The notes under the pieces: model-generated
The model's database searches: none
The model's input: only the letters and a program-made list of their open reading frames with translations
Told to the model about the DNA's origin: nothing
DNA from: Paenacidovorax caeni
GTDB taxonomy: Bacteria; Pseudomonadota; Gammaproteobacteria; Burkholderiales; Burkholderiaceae_C
Assembly: GCF_001298675.1 (NCBI RefSeq)
Contig: NZ_CYIG01000027.1
Location: 1 to 47,731, forward strand
Reading direction: 5' to 3'
Length of the DNA stretch: 47,731 nt
Shown: positions 8,150 to 17,240 of the stretch, piece after piece
How positions within the stretch are numbered: the stretch's first letter is position 1
Layout: the number at the start of each line of letters is the position of its first letter
Position numbers and translations under genes: made by a program

Positions 8150-8509
8150 TCAGGCGCGCAGTGACGGGGGGCCGCGGGCGGGCAGGGGCGCCGCTGTGGC
8201 AGCGGCGATGCGGGCTGCTGGAATGGACTGCAGCGCATGCGCCAGCGGCGCGGGGGCGGGCAGGCCCAGCGCCGGGGCGGGCGGCGGCGCGCCCGGTGTG
8301 GCGCACAGAGGGCAGTCCATGCCCGTAGGGGCCAGCTCCGGTGTGCCGTCGTTCGTGGTGGTGACGAGCTTCAGGGTGCCTGCGCCGGAGCAGATGGTTT
8401 GCAGGCCCTGTGGGTTGACCCACGGCGCGGCAATGGCCACGCCGCACGACGCCATGAACCACGCCAGCACCCAAAGGCGCAAGGCGGTGAAGGTTCGCAG
8501 GGCAGACAT
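8150..8509 (-). CDS. DUF2946-type small exported protein
   Basis: 119 residues from the ATG at 8509 (MSALRTFTALRLWVLAWF). A hydrophobic N-terminus, likely a signal or anchor, is followed by the DUF2946 pattern: a cysteine in QTICSGAG, then hydrophobic strands and a DCPLC motif near residue 65. The remainder is Ala/Pro-rich. DUF2946 proteins have no assigned function but often lie beside TonB receptors and PepSY proteins or copper genes, as here. The cysteines suggest metal binding (inference). It is the first gene of the minus-strand cassette. The longer frame to 8545 is possible but lacks a better ribosome site. Confidence 0.7.
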   Translation of the reverse strand: MSALRTFTALRLWVLAWFMASCGVAIAAPWVNPQGLQTICSGAGTLKLVTTTNDGTPELAPTGMDCPLCATPGAPPPAPALGLPAPAPLAHALQSIPAARIAAATAAPLPARGPPSLRA

Positions 8510-8567
8510 GGGGCCGGATGATACAGGGGCGGCCACTTGCCGCACGGGGTATGGCGAGGCGCTACTT

Positions 8568-8627
8568 TATTGATAGCTCTTGGCGCTTTCTGGTAAAGGC
8601 TTAGGGGCGATTTTCAGGTGAATTTTG
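8568..8627 (+). repeat. dispersed palindromic repeat, copy 3
   Basis: The segment attgatagctcttggcgctt.. then ggtaaaggctta and a T-rich tail matches the family. It lies between the divergent DUF2946 gene and the ahcY promoter. Confidence 0.7.
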
Positions 8628-8685
8628 GTGCGCCGGGGCCGGGTGCGGCGCGTTGGCGTCGCCCCATGCCGTTGGGGGAGGTCGG

Positions 8686-8691
8686 TATAAT
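8686..8691 (+). promoter_or_regulatory. -10 element of the ahcY operon
   Basis: A perfect TATAAT lies about 11 nt before the predicted aptamer, so transcription should start just ahead of the riboswitch. No good -35 box is seen at 17 bp. Confidence 0.6.
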
Positions 8692-8699
8692 CCCCCGCT

Positions 8700-8775
8700 T
8701 TCCGAGGAGCGTTGCAGCGCCCCCAGCACGGCGGGGCGCGAGGCTCGGAATCCTACTTCTGCAACGACGCTCGCC
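8700..8775 (+). promoter_or_regulatory. S-adenosylhomocysteine (SAH) riboswitch
   Basis: The leader shows the SAH aptamer layout. CCGAG (8702-8706) pairs with CTCGG (8744-8748). GAGCGT (8707-8712) pairs with ACGCTC (8767-8772), which follows GCAACG (8761-8766). The conserved GAGGAGCG and GAGGCTCGG strings are both present. SAH riboswitches of betaproteobacteria are known upstream of ahcY and methyl-cycle genes and raise expression when SAH accumulates. The aptamer sits right after TATAAT and about 80 nt before the ahcY start. Confidence 0.85.
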
Positions 8776-8854
8776 CACGCTGGTCTTGTGCGGTGAGCCC
8801 CCTTTTCCCCTGCCAAGGCGCGTGGTTTTTCCTACTTTCATGAAGGACGACACC

Positions 8855-10261
<1,407 letters not shown>

Positions 10262-10264
10262 GCA

Positions 10265-10355
10265 TCAAAAACCATAGCTGCCAGCGCTTGCCTGCAGCCA
10301 TTTTCAGGATAAAAAGTGCCTGAATGTGGCTCTGGGCAAGCGCGGCCAGCTATCG
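10265..10355 (+). repeat. dispersed palindromic repeat pair (copy 4), long inverted repeat
   Basis: One repeat end (atagctgccagcgcttgcc, 10274-10292) faces an inverted partner (gggcaagcgcggccagctat, 10334-10353), giving a hairpin with about 19-bp arms between ahcY and tlyA. It could affect mRNA stability within the operon. Confidence 0.75.
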
Positions 10356-10375
10356 AAACATGAGAGGACAGCGCC

Positions 10376-11377
10376 ATGCGCGCCGATGTTTTTCTGGTGG
10401 AAGGCGGCCATGCCGCCACCCGCTCGCAGGCCCAGCGCCTGATTGCCGCTGGCGTGCAATGGCGCCTGGCGCCTACCCTGCCGTGGAATGCCGTGGCCAA
10501 GAACGGCGACGACATCCCGGCCGGGGCCGAGGTGCAACTGCTCGACGCCGCCGAGGCCAAGTACCTCTCGCGCGGCGGCCTGAAGCTTGAAGGTGCGCTG
10601 GCGGCGGCCGGCGTGCGCGTGGACGGCCTGCACTGCCTGGACGTGGGCCAGAGCACGGGAGGCTTCACCGACTGCCTGCTGCAGCACGGCGCCGCCCAGG
10701 TGGTGGGCGTGGACGTGGGCCAGGGCCAGCTGCACGAGCGCCTGCGTGCCGACGTGCGTGTGATCGGCGTGGAAGGGCTGAATGCCCGCCACATGACGCC
10801 CGAGGCCTTGCGGGACGCCTGCGAGGAGGCGCTGTGCGAGCGCATCGAGGCCGAGCCCGAGGACAACGACACCCAGCCGGTGGCGCCCTATGCCTGGATG
10901 CGCAACGGCGGCCTGGTCGATGAAGACTACGACGACAGCGACGACGCCAAGGAGCAGGAGGTCGAGGCCTTCAAGGCCGAGCGCGCCGCCAAGGCCCAGG
11001 CCCGTGCCACCGGCAAGGTGGCCACGGTGCGCCAGCGCATGGCCGGGCGCGAGGACGTGGCCATTCCCGCTGCGTTCGAGCTGGTCACGGGCGACCTGTC
11101 TTTCATCTCCCTCACGCTGGTGCTGCCCGCGCTGGTGCCGCTGCTGGCGCCGCAGGGCGCGTTGCTCATGCTGGTCAAGCCGCAGTTCGAGCTGCAGCCG
11201 GGCCAGGTGGGCAAGGGGGGCATCGTGCGCGATGCGGCGCTGTTCCCACTGGTCGAGCAGCGCTTGCGCGACTGCTGCGCACAACTGGGCCTGCAGGTGC
11301 TGGGCTGGTACGACAGCGCCATCGAAGGCGGCGACGGCAACCGCGAGTTCTTTATTTACGCCAGGAGGGCCGCATGA
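10376..11377 (+). CDS. tlyA: TlyA-family rRNA 2'-O-methyltransferase/hemolysin-like protein
   Basis: 333 residues. An N-terminal S4-like RNA-binding segment (MRADVFLVEGGHAATRSQAQ) and YLSRGGLKLEGAL lead into an FtsJ-type Rossmann fold with CLDVGQSTGGFTDCLL (SAM site) and VKPQFELQPGQVGKGGIVRD. TlyA proteins methylate ribose 2'-OH groups in rRNA using SAM. The usual length is about 250-270; here residues about 145-225 form an extra acidic, charged, low-complexity insert (DEDYDDSDDAKEQE, then a K/A/R-rich part) between the SAM-binding and catalytic halves. The ATG at 10376 has GAGAGGA upstream. The stop overlaps the metF start as ATGA, so the two are translationally coupled. Confidence 0.85.
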   Translation: MRADVFLVEGGHAATRSQAQRLIAAGVQWRLAPTLPWNAVAKNGDDIPAGAEVQLLDAAEAKYLSRGGLKLEGALAAAGVRVDGLHCLDVGQSTGGFTDCLLQHGAAQVVGVDVGQGQLHERLRADVRVIGVEGLNARHMTPEALRDACEEALCERIEAEPEDNDTQPVAPYAWMRNGGLVDEDYDDSDDAKEQEVEAFKAERAAKAQARATGKVATVRQRMAGREDVAIPAAFELVTGDLSFISLTLVLPALVPLLAPQGALLMLVKPQFELQPGQVGKGGIVRDAALFPLVEQRLRDCCAQLGLQVLGWYDSAIEGGDGNREFFIYARRAA

Positions 11378-12207
11378 GCCTGCCCATCAGTTTTGAGTTC
11401 TTCCCGCCCAAGACGCCCGAGGGCGCGGAAAAGCTGCGCGCGGTGCGCCAGCAGCTGTATGCGCTGCGTCCGCAGTTCTGCTCCGTCACCTACGGCGCGG
11501 GCGGCTCCACGCAAGAAGGCACGTTTGCCACGGTGTGCGCCATCCTGGGCGAGGGCATGGATGCCGCATCGCACTTCTCGTGCATTGGCGCCACGCGCGC
11601 TGGCGTGCGTGCGCAACTGGCCGAGCTCAAGGCGATGGGCGTCAAGCGCCTGGTGGCGCTGCGCGGTGACCTGCCCAGCGGCTATGGCATAGGCGGCGAG
11701 TTCCATTACGCCAGCGACCTGGTGGCTTTCATCCGTGCGGAAACCGGGCGCGACTTTCACATCGAGGTGGCGGCCTATCCCGAGGTACACCCCCAGGCGC
11801 GCTCGCCCGAGGCCGATCTGCAGGCCTTTGCTGCCAAGGTGCGCGCCGGTGCCGATTCGGCCATCACCCAGTATTTCTTCAACGCCGACGCCTACAGCCG
11901 CTTTGTGGACGACGTGCGCCGCCTGGGCCTGGATGTGCCCGTGGTGCCGGGCATCATGCCCATCATGGGATCGACCCAGTTGATGCGCTTTTCCGACGCC
12001 TGTGGCGCCGAAATCCCGCGCTGGATTCGCCTGCGCCTGCAGGGCTTTGGTGACGACACGGCCAGCATCCGTGCCTTCGGCATGGACGTGGTGGCGCAGC
12101 TGTGCGAGCAACTGCGCCGCGCGGGCGCGCCGGGCCTGCACTTCTACACCATGAACCAGAGTGCGACCACCCAGGCCCTGTGCCAGCGTCTGGGGCTGAT
12201 TGGGTAA
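11374..12207 (+). CDS. metF: methylenetetrahydrofolate reductase
   Basis: 277 residues. An FAD-dependent TIM-barrel enzyme that reduces 5,10-methylene-THF to 5-methyl-THF, the methyl donor for homocysteine remethylation. Family motifs include FEFFPPKTPEGAEKLR at the N-terminus, SVTYGAGGSTQEGT, ALRGDLPSGYG and ITQYFFNADAYSRFVDD. The start codon overlaps the tlyA stop by 4 nt. With ahcY upstream and the SAH riboswitch at the head, the operon links SAH clearance to methionine regeneration. Confidence 0.96.
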   Translation: MSLPISFEFFPPKTPEGAEKLRAVRQQLYALRPQFCSVTYGAGGSTQEGTFATVCAILGEGMDAASHFSCIGATRAGVRAQLAELKAMGVKRLVALRGDLPSGYGIGGEFHYASDLVAFIRAETGRDFHIEVAAYPEVHPQARSPEADLQAFAAKVRAGADSAITQYFFNADAYSRFVDDVRRLGLDVPVVPGIMPIMGSTQLMRFSDACGAEIPRWIRLRLQGFGDDTASIRAFGMDVVAQLCEQLRRAGAPGLHFYTMNQSATTQALCQRLGLIG

Positions 12208-12244
12208 TATCGCGCGTCCTTTTTCGCATTGCCGTGTTGCCGCC

Positions 12245-12790
12245 ATGAAAGCCGTACGGATCGTCGCCTTGCTTGCCTTGCCCCTGTCGGGTGTCTTTGC
12301 CGCTGCGCCTGCAGCCGCCCAGTACTACGGGCGCGGCTATACCCCGCCGCCAGAAGAGCCGCCCTACGTGCAGTTCATGGGCGGGCGCTGCCGTGACCTG
12401 TACAACGCCTTGCGTGCCCGCACCCTGCCGTCATCGCACGAGGTCGTCGAGGGCATGCGGCGCGAGTACCGCCGTGACTGCGAGGAAGAAGAGCAGGACG
12501 CTCGCCTGCGCTACTACGACCAGCGCAACGATGCGCGCCGTGCCAAGTACGACGACCGGCGCGATGCGCGCCGGCAGGCCGATGTGCAGTACAAGGAGCG
12601 CCGCGCCGATATGCTGGCCAGCCGCCAGGAGGCGGAAATCGGGCGCCAGCTGACGGCTGAGCAATCCGCCCAGTGCGCGGAGTCGTACCGCATCCTGGCG
12701 GCCAAGAAGGCGCGCACGGATCTGTCGGTGGGTGAACTGAATGATCTGCGGCGGTTTGAAGACAACGTGGCCGCGCGCTGCCGCCGCTGA
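12245..12790 (+). CDS. exported Arg/charged-rich hypothetical protein
   Basis: 181 residues from the ATG at 12245; the upstream part of the frame overlaps metF. A classical signal peptide (MKAVRIVALLALPLSGVFA, then APAAAQ) indicates periplasmic location. The mature part is highly charged, with repeated DARR/DQRNDARR/DDRRDARR elements at about residues 90-125 predicted to form a long helix or coiled coil. Two cysteines lie near GGRCRDLY and DCEEEE and two more near the C-terminus (QCAES, ARCRR), possibly forming disulphides. Similar short exported proteins occur in Comamonadaceae, but I know no function. A TAATAT just after the metF coding end (12206-12211) may be its own -10. Confidence 0.75.
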   Translation: MKAVRIVALLALPLSGVFAAAPAAAQYYGRGYTPPPEEPPYVQFMGGRCRDLYNALRARTLPSSHEVVEGMRREYRRDCEEEEQDARLRYYDQRNDARRAKYDDRRDARRQADVQYKERRADMLASRQEAEIGRQLTAEQSAQCAESYRILAAKKARTDLSVGELNDLRRFEDNVAARCRR

Positions 12791-12791
12791 G

Positions 12792-13391
12792 GTGCGGCGC
12801 GCCCGTTGGCGCTGGGGCGTGCGCGCCACGGCGCTGGCGTGGTTGCTCTGGGGCGCTATGGCTGCGGGCGGCGCCTGGGCCAGCGAGGGGCTTAACCCCA
12901 AAAGCGAGGATTTTGCCCCCTTCGTCCTGACAGTGCCCGGCGAGGCCATGCTGCTCGATCCGCCCGGCGCCGTGTCGCCTGATGAAGAGGAGGCGCCCGA
13001 GCTGCCTGCCGGCAACCCCTACGAGCTGCGCGAAACGGAGCGCGGCGGTGCATCGTGGTACGGAGCGCGCTTTCACCGCCGGCGCACGGCCAGCGGCGAG
13101 CGCTTTGACATGCGCGCCTTGACGGCGGCGCACCGCACTTTGCCGTTCGGCACCCGCGTGTGTGTGCGCAGCCTGCTCACGGGGCGCGCCGTGGAAGTGC
13201 GCATCAACGACCGCGGTCCCTTTCATCCTGGGCGCGTGATCGACCTGAGCATGGCCGCCGCTGAAAAGCTGGGCAGCAAGGGGCTGGGTATCAAGCAGGT
13301 ATCGCTTGCCACCATGGACGACGCCGCCGACCTGTGCCAGGACGGCCCGCCGCCCGAGCCCGAGGAAGGTGCCGAGGCGGATGGGGATTAG
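12792..13391 (+). CDS. rlpA: RlpA-like septal ring lytic transglycosylase family protein
   Basis: About 199 residues with a signal peptide (LAWLLWGAMAAGGAWA) and a double-psi beta-barrel domain. GGASWYGARFHRRRTASGERFD, then LTAAHRTLPFGTRVCV and VRINDRGPFHPGRVIDLS are the RlpA signature. Such proteins bind or cleave denuded septal peptidoglycan glycan strands. No SPOR domain or lipobox is visible. I prefer the GTG at 12792 because it gives a normal signal peptide; an ATG at 12741 with a GGTGA site upstream would overlap the preceding gene by 50 nt and add 17 residues. The stop TAG overlaps the stop of the convergent rlmJ gene. Confidence 0.85.
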   Translation: MRRARWRWGVRATALAWLLWGAMAAGGAWASEGLNPKSEDFAPFVLTVPGEAMLLDPPGAVSPDEEEAPELPAGNPYELRETERGGASWYGARFHRRRTASGERFDMRALTAAHRTLPFGTRVCVRSLLTGRAVEVRINDRGPFHPGRVIDLSMAAAEKLGSKGLGIKQVSLATMDDAADLCQDGPPPEPEEGAEADGD

Positions 13392-14263
13392 CCTGCGGCT
13401 TCGAGGCTGTGGGCTGCGTGGCGATCCTGCGCCAGCAGTTGCTGCATCTGCGGCAGGGCTTCCTTCAGCGCACCGTGCAGGGTGTAGGGCGGGTTGATGA
13501 GGAACATGCCGCTGGCGGGCAGACCGGGGCGCTTTTCCGACAGTGGCGTGATCTTGCTGGACTTGACCGTCAGCGTAGCGTGGAGCCAGCCCTTGCCGGC
13601 TTTGGTGGCCAACTGCTTGAGGCGGCGTGGCAGGTCATGGGCTTCCTGGCGCGCGATGATCGGGTACCAGACGGCATAGGTGCCGGTGGCAAAGCGCCGC
13701 AGCGCGTCGTCCACCATGTCCACCACGCGGCCATAGTCGCTCTTGATTTCATAGCTGGGATCGCACAGCACCAAAGCCCTGCGGGCGGGTGGCGGCAAAA
13801 ATTTCTTCAGGCCCTCGAAGCCGTCCTCAAGCAGGATGGCCACTTGGCGCCCGGCCTCGAGCTGCGCCACGTTGCCCGCGAGCAGGCGGTGGTCCGTCGG
13901 GTGCAGCTCGAACAGCTTGAGCCGGTCATGCGCGCGCAGCAGGCGCTGGGCAATGAAAGGGGAGCCGGGGTAAATCTTCGTGCTGGCCGCAGAGGCATTG
14001 AACGAACGTACCAGGTCGACATACTCCTGCAGCGCAGGCGCCAGTGCGGACGCCTGCGCCAGGCGCAGAAAGCCCTCGGCGGCCTCGCCGCTGGCGTGCG
14101 CGTAGTCGCCGTCGAGCCGGTACAACCCTGCGCCCGCGTGGGTGTCCAGCACGGTGAGTGCCGCGTCCTTTTGTATCAAATGTTGCAAAACTGCAACCAG
14201 AACCGTGTGTTTGAGCACGTCGGCATGGTTGCCTGCATGGAAGGCGTGGCGATAACTGAACAT
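13388..14263 (-). CDS. rlmJ: 23S rRNA (adenine2030-N6)-methyltransferase
   Basis: 291 residues. Starts with the family-typical MFSYRHAFHAGNHADVLKH, followed by LTVLDTHAGAGLYRLD (SAM site) and VLCDPSYEIKSDY, the NPPY-type catalytic motif replaced by DPSYE as in RlmJ. It methylates A2030 of 23S rRNA. The frame is open to 14467, but homology clearly begins at the ATG at 14263. A TACCAT hexamer ends 6 nt before that ATG, so the mRNA may be leaderless. It is divergent from the protein kinase and convergent with rlpA, the two stops sharing four nucleotides (13388-13391). Confidence 0.93.
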   Translation of the reverse strand: MFSYRHAFHAGNHADVLKHTVLVAVLQHLIQKDAALTVLDTHAGAGLYRLDGDYAHASGEAAEGFLRLAQASALAPALQEYVDLVRSFNASAASTKIYPGSPFIAQRLLRAHDRLKLFELHPTDHRLLAGNVAQLEAGRQVAILLEDGFEGLKKFLPPPARRALVLCDPSYEIKSDYGRVVDMVDDALRRFATGTYAVWYPIIARQEAHDLPRRLKQLATKAGKGWLHATLTVKSSKITPLSEKRPGLPASGMFLINPPYTLHGALKEALPQMQQLLAQDRHAAHSLEAAG

Positions 14264-14342
14264 GGCCCTATGGTAGCGGCGCTGGGTAGGCCACAATCTG
14301 TGCCGCACCGCAGCATTCCGCTCCTTTGCCTCCGCCTTATCG

Positions 14343-16097
14343 ATGACAGACCCTTTTGCCGCCGCCGCCCCCGCTGTCAGCGTCGACCATGTCGACGCCT
14401 TGCCCGTGGGCGCGCGCCTGGGGGAGTTTGAGATCCTGGCCTTGCTGGGCGTGGGGGGGTTTGGCATGGTCTACAAGGCCTTCGACCATTCGCTGCACCG
14501 CCATGTCGCCATCAAGGAATACATGCCTGCGGCACTGGCCGCGCGTGTGCAGGGGCTGCAGCTGTCGGTGCGCGCCTCCGCTGATCTGCAGACATTTCAG
14601 GCCGGGCTGGCCTCGTTCGTCGAAGAGGCGCGGCTGCTGGCGCAGTTCGACCATCCCTCGCTGGTCAAGGTGTTCCGTTTTTGGGAGGCCAACAACACCG
14701 CCTACATGGTGATGCCGCTGTACCAGGGCATGACCTTGAAGCAAGCGCGTGCGTTCATGCGCAAGCCGCCGTCTGAGGCCTGGCTGCGCAAGGTGCTCTG
14801 GGCCGTGCTGGACGCGCTGCGGGTGCTGCACGAGAACGACACGCTGCACCGCGACATCTCGCCCGACAACATCTTTTTGCAGGATGCCGGGCCCCCGGTG
14901 CTGCTCGATCTGGGGGCGGCGCGCCACGCGATCTCTGCGCCCGCAGCGCAGCTCACCGCGATTCTCAAGGTCAATTACGCGCCGATTGAGCAATACACCC
15001 AGGAAAGCGGCGAGGCGCCGCTGCCCCAGGGGCCGTGGAGCGACCTGTACGCCCTGGCAGCGGTGGTTCACGGCTGCATCTGCAACGATACGCCGCTGCC
15101 GGCGACGCTGCGGGCCATCCGCGACCGAATGGTGCGCTTTGCGCGCGTTGCCCGAACCGTGAAGCGCCAGTTCGGCGTGGAGTATTCCGACGCCTTTGTG
15201 GCGGCCATTTCCCAGGCGCTGGAGGTGCAGCCAGGAAAGCGTCCGCAAAGCATCGATGCTTTCCTGGCGCGCATGGAGATGCAGGTGCCGCCCGAGGGGC
15301 TGGCCCATTTCGATTGGAAAGCCGAGCTGGGTTCGGCCTGGGAGTCCTCGCCAGAGTCGGCGCAGGAGGCTGCGGCCGATGCCGATTTGCCCACCCGGCT
15401 CATGGAGCATCCGGCGGGTGAGGCGGCGGTCGATCTGGATTTCGGCGCCATGCACCGAGACGCAGCACCGCCCGCAGCGTCCGATGGCCATGGTGATACG
15501 GTTTTTGTGGCGGAAACCGTGGCTGCGCCGCCGCCACGCATCGCGCAGCAGCGCTCCCGGGCCCGGCGGCAGGTTTGGGGGGCGGCGGCCTTGGCCGGTC
15601 TAGCGCTGGCCGTGGCCGGTTGGTGGGGCTTGCGGCCCATGGCCGCCGTGTCGTCGGATGGGCTGGCCACGCAGGTGGCAGAGCCGCCCGTACCGCCCGC
15701 AGAGGCACCCACTCCTGCAGCGCCTGCGCCTACCGAGGAGATCATTGAGGAATACGAGCCAGCGCCGGCCCCTGCGCCGGCGCCCGTGGCTGTTGCCGCG
15801 TCGGCTCCGCGCCCAGCGTTGCAGCGGCGCGCCGCGCGGCCTGCCCCCGCAGAGCCTGTGCCGACGCCGCCACCGGCTGCGGCTCCTGAGAAGCCGGTGG
15901 CGGTGCCTGCGCCGACGGTCAAGCCAGCGCCGCCCCCGCGTGGCCCCGAGGAGGCCTGCGCGGATGCCAACTTCCTGACACGGCCCATGTGCATCCACAA
16001 CGAATGCCAGAAACCGGCGCTCTCCAGCCACCCTGTGTGCGTCGAGGCGCGCCGCCGCTACGAGGCCGACGCTCGCCGCCAAAGCATGAGCCCTTGA
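14343..16097 (+). CDS. membrane-anchored Ser/Thr protein kinase with atypical catalytic loop
   Basis: 584 residues. An N-terminal kinase domain (about 28-320) has the Gly-rich loop LLGVGGFGMVYKA and VAIK lysine 58. The catalytic loop reads HRDISPDN (His169-Asn176) with Ser at the position where active Ser/Thr kinases carry Lys, and DFG is replaced by DLG (189-191). A linker leads to one transmembrane helix (about 411-431, GAAALAGLALAVAGWWGL) and a Pro/Ala-rich periplasmic stretch. The C-terminal block (530-584) has four cysteines (ACADAN, MCIHNEC, VCVEA). The substrate is unknown. The stop codon overlaps the rplM promoter -35 box. Confidence 0.85.
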   Translation: MTDPFAAAAPAVSVDHVDALPVGARLGEFEILALLGVGGFGMVYKAFDHSLHRHVAIKEYMPAALAARVQGLQLSVRASADLQTFQAGLASFVEEARLLAQFDHPSLVKVFRFWEANNTAYMVMPLYQGMTLKQARAFMRKPPSEAWLRKVLWAVLDALRVLHENDTLHRDISPDNIFLQDAGPPVLLDLGAARHAISAPAAQLTAILKVNYAPIEQYTQESGEAPLPQGPWSDLYALAAVVHGCICNDTPLPATLRAIRDRMVRFARVARTVKRQFGVEYSDAFVAAISQALEVQPGKRPQSIDAFLARMEMQVPPEGLAHFDWKAELGSAWESSPESAQEAAADADLPTRLMEHPAGEAAVDLDFGAMHRDAAPPAASDGHGDTVFVAETVAAPPPRIAQQRSRARRQVWGAAALAGLALAVAGWWGLRPMAAVSSDGLATQVAEPPVPPAEAPTPAAPAPTEEIIEEYEPAPAPAPAPVAVAASAPRPALQRRAARPAPAEPVPTPPPAAAPEKPVAVPAPTVKPAPPPRGPEEACADANFLTRPMCIHNECQKPALSSHPVCVEARRRYEADARRQSMSP

Positions 16098-16122
16098 GGA
16101 TTCGTCGGGCTTTTCGTATAAT
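16094..16122 (+). promoter_or_regulatory. sigma-70 promoter of rplM-rpsI
   Basis: TTGAGG (16094-16099), a 17-bp spacer and TATAAT (16117-16122) form a near-consensus promoter. The -35 hexamer contains the kinase stop codon. The leader is about 118 nt; GCTTCGC (16128-16134) and GCGAAGC (16157-16163) would form a hairpin at its very 5' end, a possible site for L13 feedback (inference). Confidence 0.75.
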
Positions 16123-16246
16123 GATTGGCTTCGCAGCGTTTTCATAGGGTCCCGCGGCGAAGCTTTGAACCCACCTAAGAGGCTCCCTCAAGAGGAGCGC
16201 CGACCGTGGAAAAGGGCCTTCCCTCCCTCTCAACCAAGAGAAAACC

Positions 16247-16675
16247 ATGACTACTTTCAGCGCAAAGCCCGCTGAGGTCGTGCATGAGTGGTTTGTGATT
16301 GACGCCACCGATAAGGTGCTCGGCCGGGTCGCCAGCGAAGTGGCCCTGCGTCTGCGCGGCAAGCACAAAGCCATTTACACGCCTCACGTCGACACCGGTG
16401 ACTTCATCGTCGTCGTCAACGCCTCCAAGCTCAAAGTGACTGGCACCAAGTCCCTGGACAAGGTGTACTACCGTCACTCCGGCTATCCCGGCGGCATCAC
16501 GGCCACGAACTTCCGCGACCTGCAAGCCAAGCATCCCGGCCGTGCGCTGGAGAAGGCCGTCAAGGGCATGCTGCCCAAGGGCCCCCTCGGCTACGCCATG
16601 ATCAAGAAACTCAAGGTGTACGGCGGTGCAGAGCATCCCCACACCGCACAGCAGCCCAAGGCGCTGGAAATCTAA
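16247..16675 (+). CDS. rplM: 50S ribosomal protein L13
   Basis: 142 residues, exactly the family length. Recognised by [31 protein letters not shown], here spread over residues 10-40, then [26 protein letters not shown] and [13 protein letters not shown]. An early-assembly protein of the large subunit that binds 23S rRNA. GAGAAAACC precedes the ATG. rpsI follows 11 bp downstream in the universally conserved rplM-rpsI operon. Confidence 0.98.
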   Translation: MTTFSAKPAEVVHEWFVIDATDKVLGRVASEVALRLRGKHKAIYTPHVDTGDFIVVVNASKLKVTGTKSLDKVYYRHSGYPGGITATNFRDLQAKHPGRALEKAVKGMLPKGPLGYAMIKKLKVYGGAEHPHTAQQPKALEI

Positions 16676-16686
16676 GGAGTCTTGAG

Positions 16687-17079
16687 ATGATTGGTGAATG
16701 GAACAATGGCACCGGCCGTCGCAAGTCCAGCGTCGCCCGTGTGTTTCTGAAGAAGGGCTCCGGCAAGATCACTGTGAATGGCAAAGACATTCAGCAGTAT
16801 TTCGGCCGTGAAACCTCCATCATGATCGCCAAGCAGCCGCTCGTGCTGACCAACCATGTCGAAACCTTCGACATCCAGGTCAACGTGCACGGCGGCGGTG
16901 AATCCGGCCAGGCCGGTGCCACCCGCCACGGCATCACCCGCGCCCTGATCGACTACGACGCAGCCCTCAAGCCCACGCTGAGCGCAGCAGGCTTCGTGAC
17001 GCGCGATGCCCGTGAAGTCGAGCGTAAAAAGGTCGGCCTGCACTCTGCTCGCCGCGCCAAGCAGTTCTCGAAGCGCTAA
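16687..17079 (+). CDS. rpsI: 30S ribosomal protein S9
   Basis: 130 residues. Starts [20 protein letters not shown] and ends with the conserved [11 protein letters not shown] tail, whose basic C-terminus contacts P-site tRNA. GHGITRAL-type ([12 protein letters not shown]) and [14 protein letters not shown] motifs are present. An AAGGAG site lies just before the ATG. The gene is closed by a strong intrinsic terminator. Confidence 0.98.
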   Translation: MIGEWNNGTGRRKSSVARVFLKKGSGKITVNGKDIQQYFGRETSIMIAKQPLVLTNHVETFDIQVNVHGGGESGQAGATRHGITRALIDYDAALKPTLSAAGFVTRDAREVERKKVGLHSARRAKQFSKR

Positions 17080-17106
17080 TCCGCACGAGTTGTCTGCGAT
17101 ATTTGC

Positions 17107-17135
17107 AAAGCCACCTTCGGGTGGCTTTGTCTTTT
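17107..17135 (+). terminator. intrinsic terminator of rplM-rpsI
   Basis: AAAGCCACC (17107-17115), loop TTCG, GGTGGCTTT (17120-17128), then GTCTTTT. A perfect 9-bp stem with a UUCG tetraloop and a T-rich tail. Confidence 0.9.
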
Positions 17136-17240
17136 GGGGTGCGCAAAGCCCCCATCGGCAAGGCCGGCAAGGCGGGCCTTGCCTGAATTCCCGAGCGGAT
17201 TGCAGTAGCATTTCGACAGTTTGGAAAACCGGAGAGATTC

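Noticed and set aside
7838-8150. Cobalamin riboswitch ahead of the TonB receptor
   Set aside because: The leader is hairpin-rich, but I could not find the conserved B12-box strings on the minus strand.
8618-8854. Upstream-extended ahcY protein
   Set aside because: The frame is open but would translate the riboswitch and promoter; homology and AAGGA support the ATG at 8855.
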